DNA of 64,000 nt from Streptomyces sp. GQFP. GTDB lineage: Bacteria; Actinomycetota; Actinomycetes; Streptomycetales; Streptomycetaceae. The stretch is from NCBI RefSeq assembly GCF_021545335.1, contig NZ_CP089312.1, positions 8,242,814 to 8,306,813 of the forward strand, in the 5' to 3' direction. This document shows positions 63,584 through 64,000 of this stretch, in pieces. Positions within the stretch are counted from its first letter, which is position 1. Every line of letters starts with the position of its first letter. The notes beneath the pieces are model-generated. The model was given only the letters and a program-made list of their open reading frames with translations, ran no database searches and was not told the origin of the DNA. Position numbers and translations under genes: made by a program.

Positions 63584-63624
63584 CCGGTGGGGGGTGCTCG
63601 CGCAGTTCCCCGCGCCCCTGAAAG
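63584..63624 (+). repeat. Short dispersed repeat, copy G
   Basis: GGCCGGTGGGGGGTGCTCGC then GCAGTTCCCCGCGCCCCTGAAAG. The GGGGCGC arm is absent. Confidence 0.85.
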
Positions 63625-63642
63625 ACCCGTCCGTCCGGATCC

Positions 63643-63703
63643 GTTCGGCTGCGGGGCGGTGGGGGTTGAGCGCGCAGTTCCCCGCGCCCCTGGAGGGGCG
63701 CCC
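63643..63703 (+). repeat. Short dispersed repeat, copy H
   Basis: TTCGGCTGCGGGGCGGTGGG then GGTTGAGCGCGCAGTTCCCC and GCGCCCC-tgga-GGGGCGC. Full hairpin arms are present. Confidence 0.85.
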
Positions 63704-63860
63704 CTGCTGGGCGGGGTTCGCAGGTGACGGGCCGCGCGGTCAGCTCGCGCGGCGGCTCCCGCTCAGCCCACCCAGCTGCGGGCATGCGTGCCGCTAGGGG
63801 CGGCTCCCGTCCCACCGAGAGCGGCACCCCGTAAGCGCCGGGCTGCGCGACCCACCCCCG

Positions 63861-63940
63861 CCTCAGCCGCACCCGGTCTCAGCCCCGGAGCACAGCCGCC
63901 ACCCCGCCTCAGCCACACCCGGTCTCAGCCCCGGAGTACG
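63861..63940 (-). repeat. 46-bp tandem duplication around the cobU-like stop
   Basis: CCTCAGCCGCACCCGGTCTC AGCCCCGGAGCAC at 63861 repeats at 63907 with two changes; the period is 46 bases. The right copy contains the stop codon and last residues of the partial gene, so the left copy is a duplicate of that gene end. Confidence 0.8.
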
Positions 63941-64000
63941 ACCGCCTGCCCCGCCACCACCAACAGCACATGTTCACACTCGGCGCCGAACGCCGTGTTC
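63925..64000 (-). CDS. cobU: C-terminal fragment, probably CobU (adenosylcobinamide kinase/guanylyltransferase)
   Basis: The minus strand at the right edge reads the end of a protein: NTAFGAECEHVLLVVAGQAV VLRG, then stop. CobU proteins end in a similar way, with a HVxLVVAGLPLxL-like strand, and a cobU gene upstream of cobT is usual in Streptomyces. Only 24 residues are visible, so the assignment rests on this strand and the context of cobT and cobS. The nucleotide-binding motifs lie outside the window. Confidence 0.55.
   Translation of the reverse strand, partial: NTAFGAECEHVLLVVAGQAVVLRG

Larger units (their letters stand above)
63509..63924 (+). other. 416-base region with three short dispersed repeats
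   Basis: It holds copies F, G and H of the short repeat in the same orientation, about 65 bases apart, then GC-rich sequence with no gene I can support, then a 46-bp tandem duplication that leads into the next gene. Confidence 0.7.

Overview
The window is a GC-rich (about 70 percent or more) actinobacterial chromosome segment, almost certainly Streptomyces. Third codon positions are nearly all G or C, GTG starts are common, sugar regulation looks MalR-like, both glutamine synthetases carry Streptomyces neighbourhoods, and the order glnII / glnA / lipA-lipB / aceE / sucB-lpd-pepA / cobS-cobT follows the core region known from S. coelicolor. No rRNA, tRNA, CRISPR array, insertion sequence or prophage was seen.

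Layout. 1-3.3 kb: tail of a branched-chain amino acid permease, a MarR regulator, a ferric-reductase-like flavohaem membrane protein and a HAD-like protein. 3.6-12.8 kb: a starch-degradation locus with two secreted alpha-amylases (one without and one with two C-terminal CBM20 starch-binding domains) and a 1,816-residue secreted amylase-pullulanase fusion, with MalR-like CTTGC repeats upstream of the two starts examined. 12.8-20.5 kb: a receiver/PP2C phosphatase, a tautomerase-like protein, a three-gene operon (ferritin-like di-iron protein, 2Fe-2S flavin reductase, TetR regulator), a sigma-like membrane protein and a lipoprotein. 20.6-26.6 kb: secreted DUF1996 and double-psi-barrel proteins flanking a nitrogen block (glnRII-like regulator, small peptide, glnII). 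26.7-32.7 kb: a hydrolase-kinase fusion, PspAB and HtpX, and a HEAT-repeat protein whose 3' end is disrupted by a 109-bp tandem triplication.

32.8-40 kb: glnA with a clear GlnR operator, an RDD protein, a DUF4191 protein, lipA, lipB and an NsdA-like TPR regulator. 40-47.6 kb: FAD oxidoreductase, SDR epimerase, GNAT acetyltransferase, MarP-like CvpA/serine protease, PGRP amidase, DUF4240 protein and WYL regulator. 47.8-57.6 kb: pyruvate dehydrogenase components (aceE, then E2 and lpd), a FadR-type GntR regulator, and pepA. Lipoate synthesis (lipA/lipB) lies close to the lipoyl-dependent E2, which fits one metabolic theme. 57.8-64 kb: a membrane-anchored protein, cobS, cobT and the tail of a cobU-like gene (cobalamin nucleotide-loop assembly), a frameshifted membrane-protein gene and a methyltransferase.

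Two dispersed repeat families mark gene ends: a roughly 45-bp element (8 copies) and a roughly 150-200-bp palindromic element (3 copies). The observations most worth a second look are the di-iron/reductase/TetR operon with its inverted-repeat operator, the sigma-like/transmembrane fusion, the hydrolase-aminoglycoside-kinase fusion, the 109-bp triplication and the frameshifted gene beside cobT.
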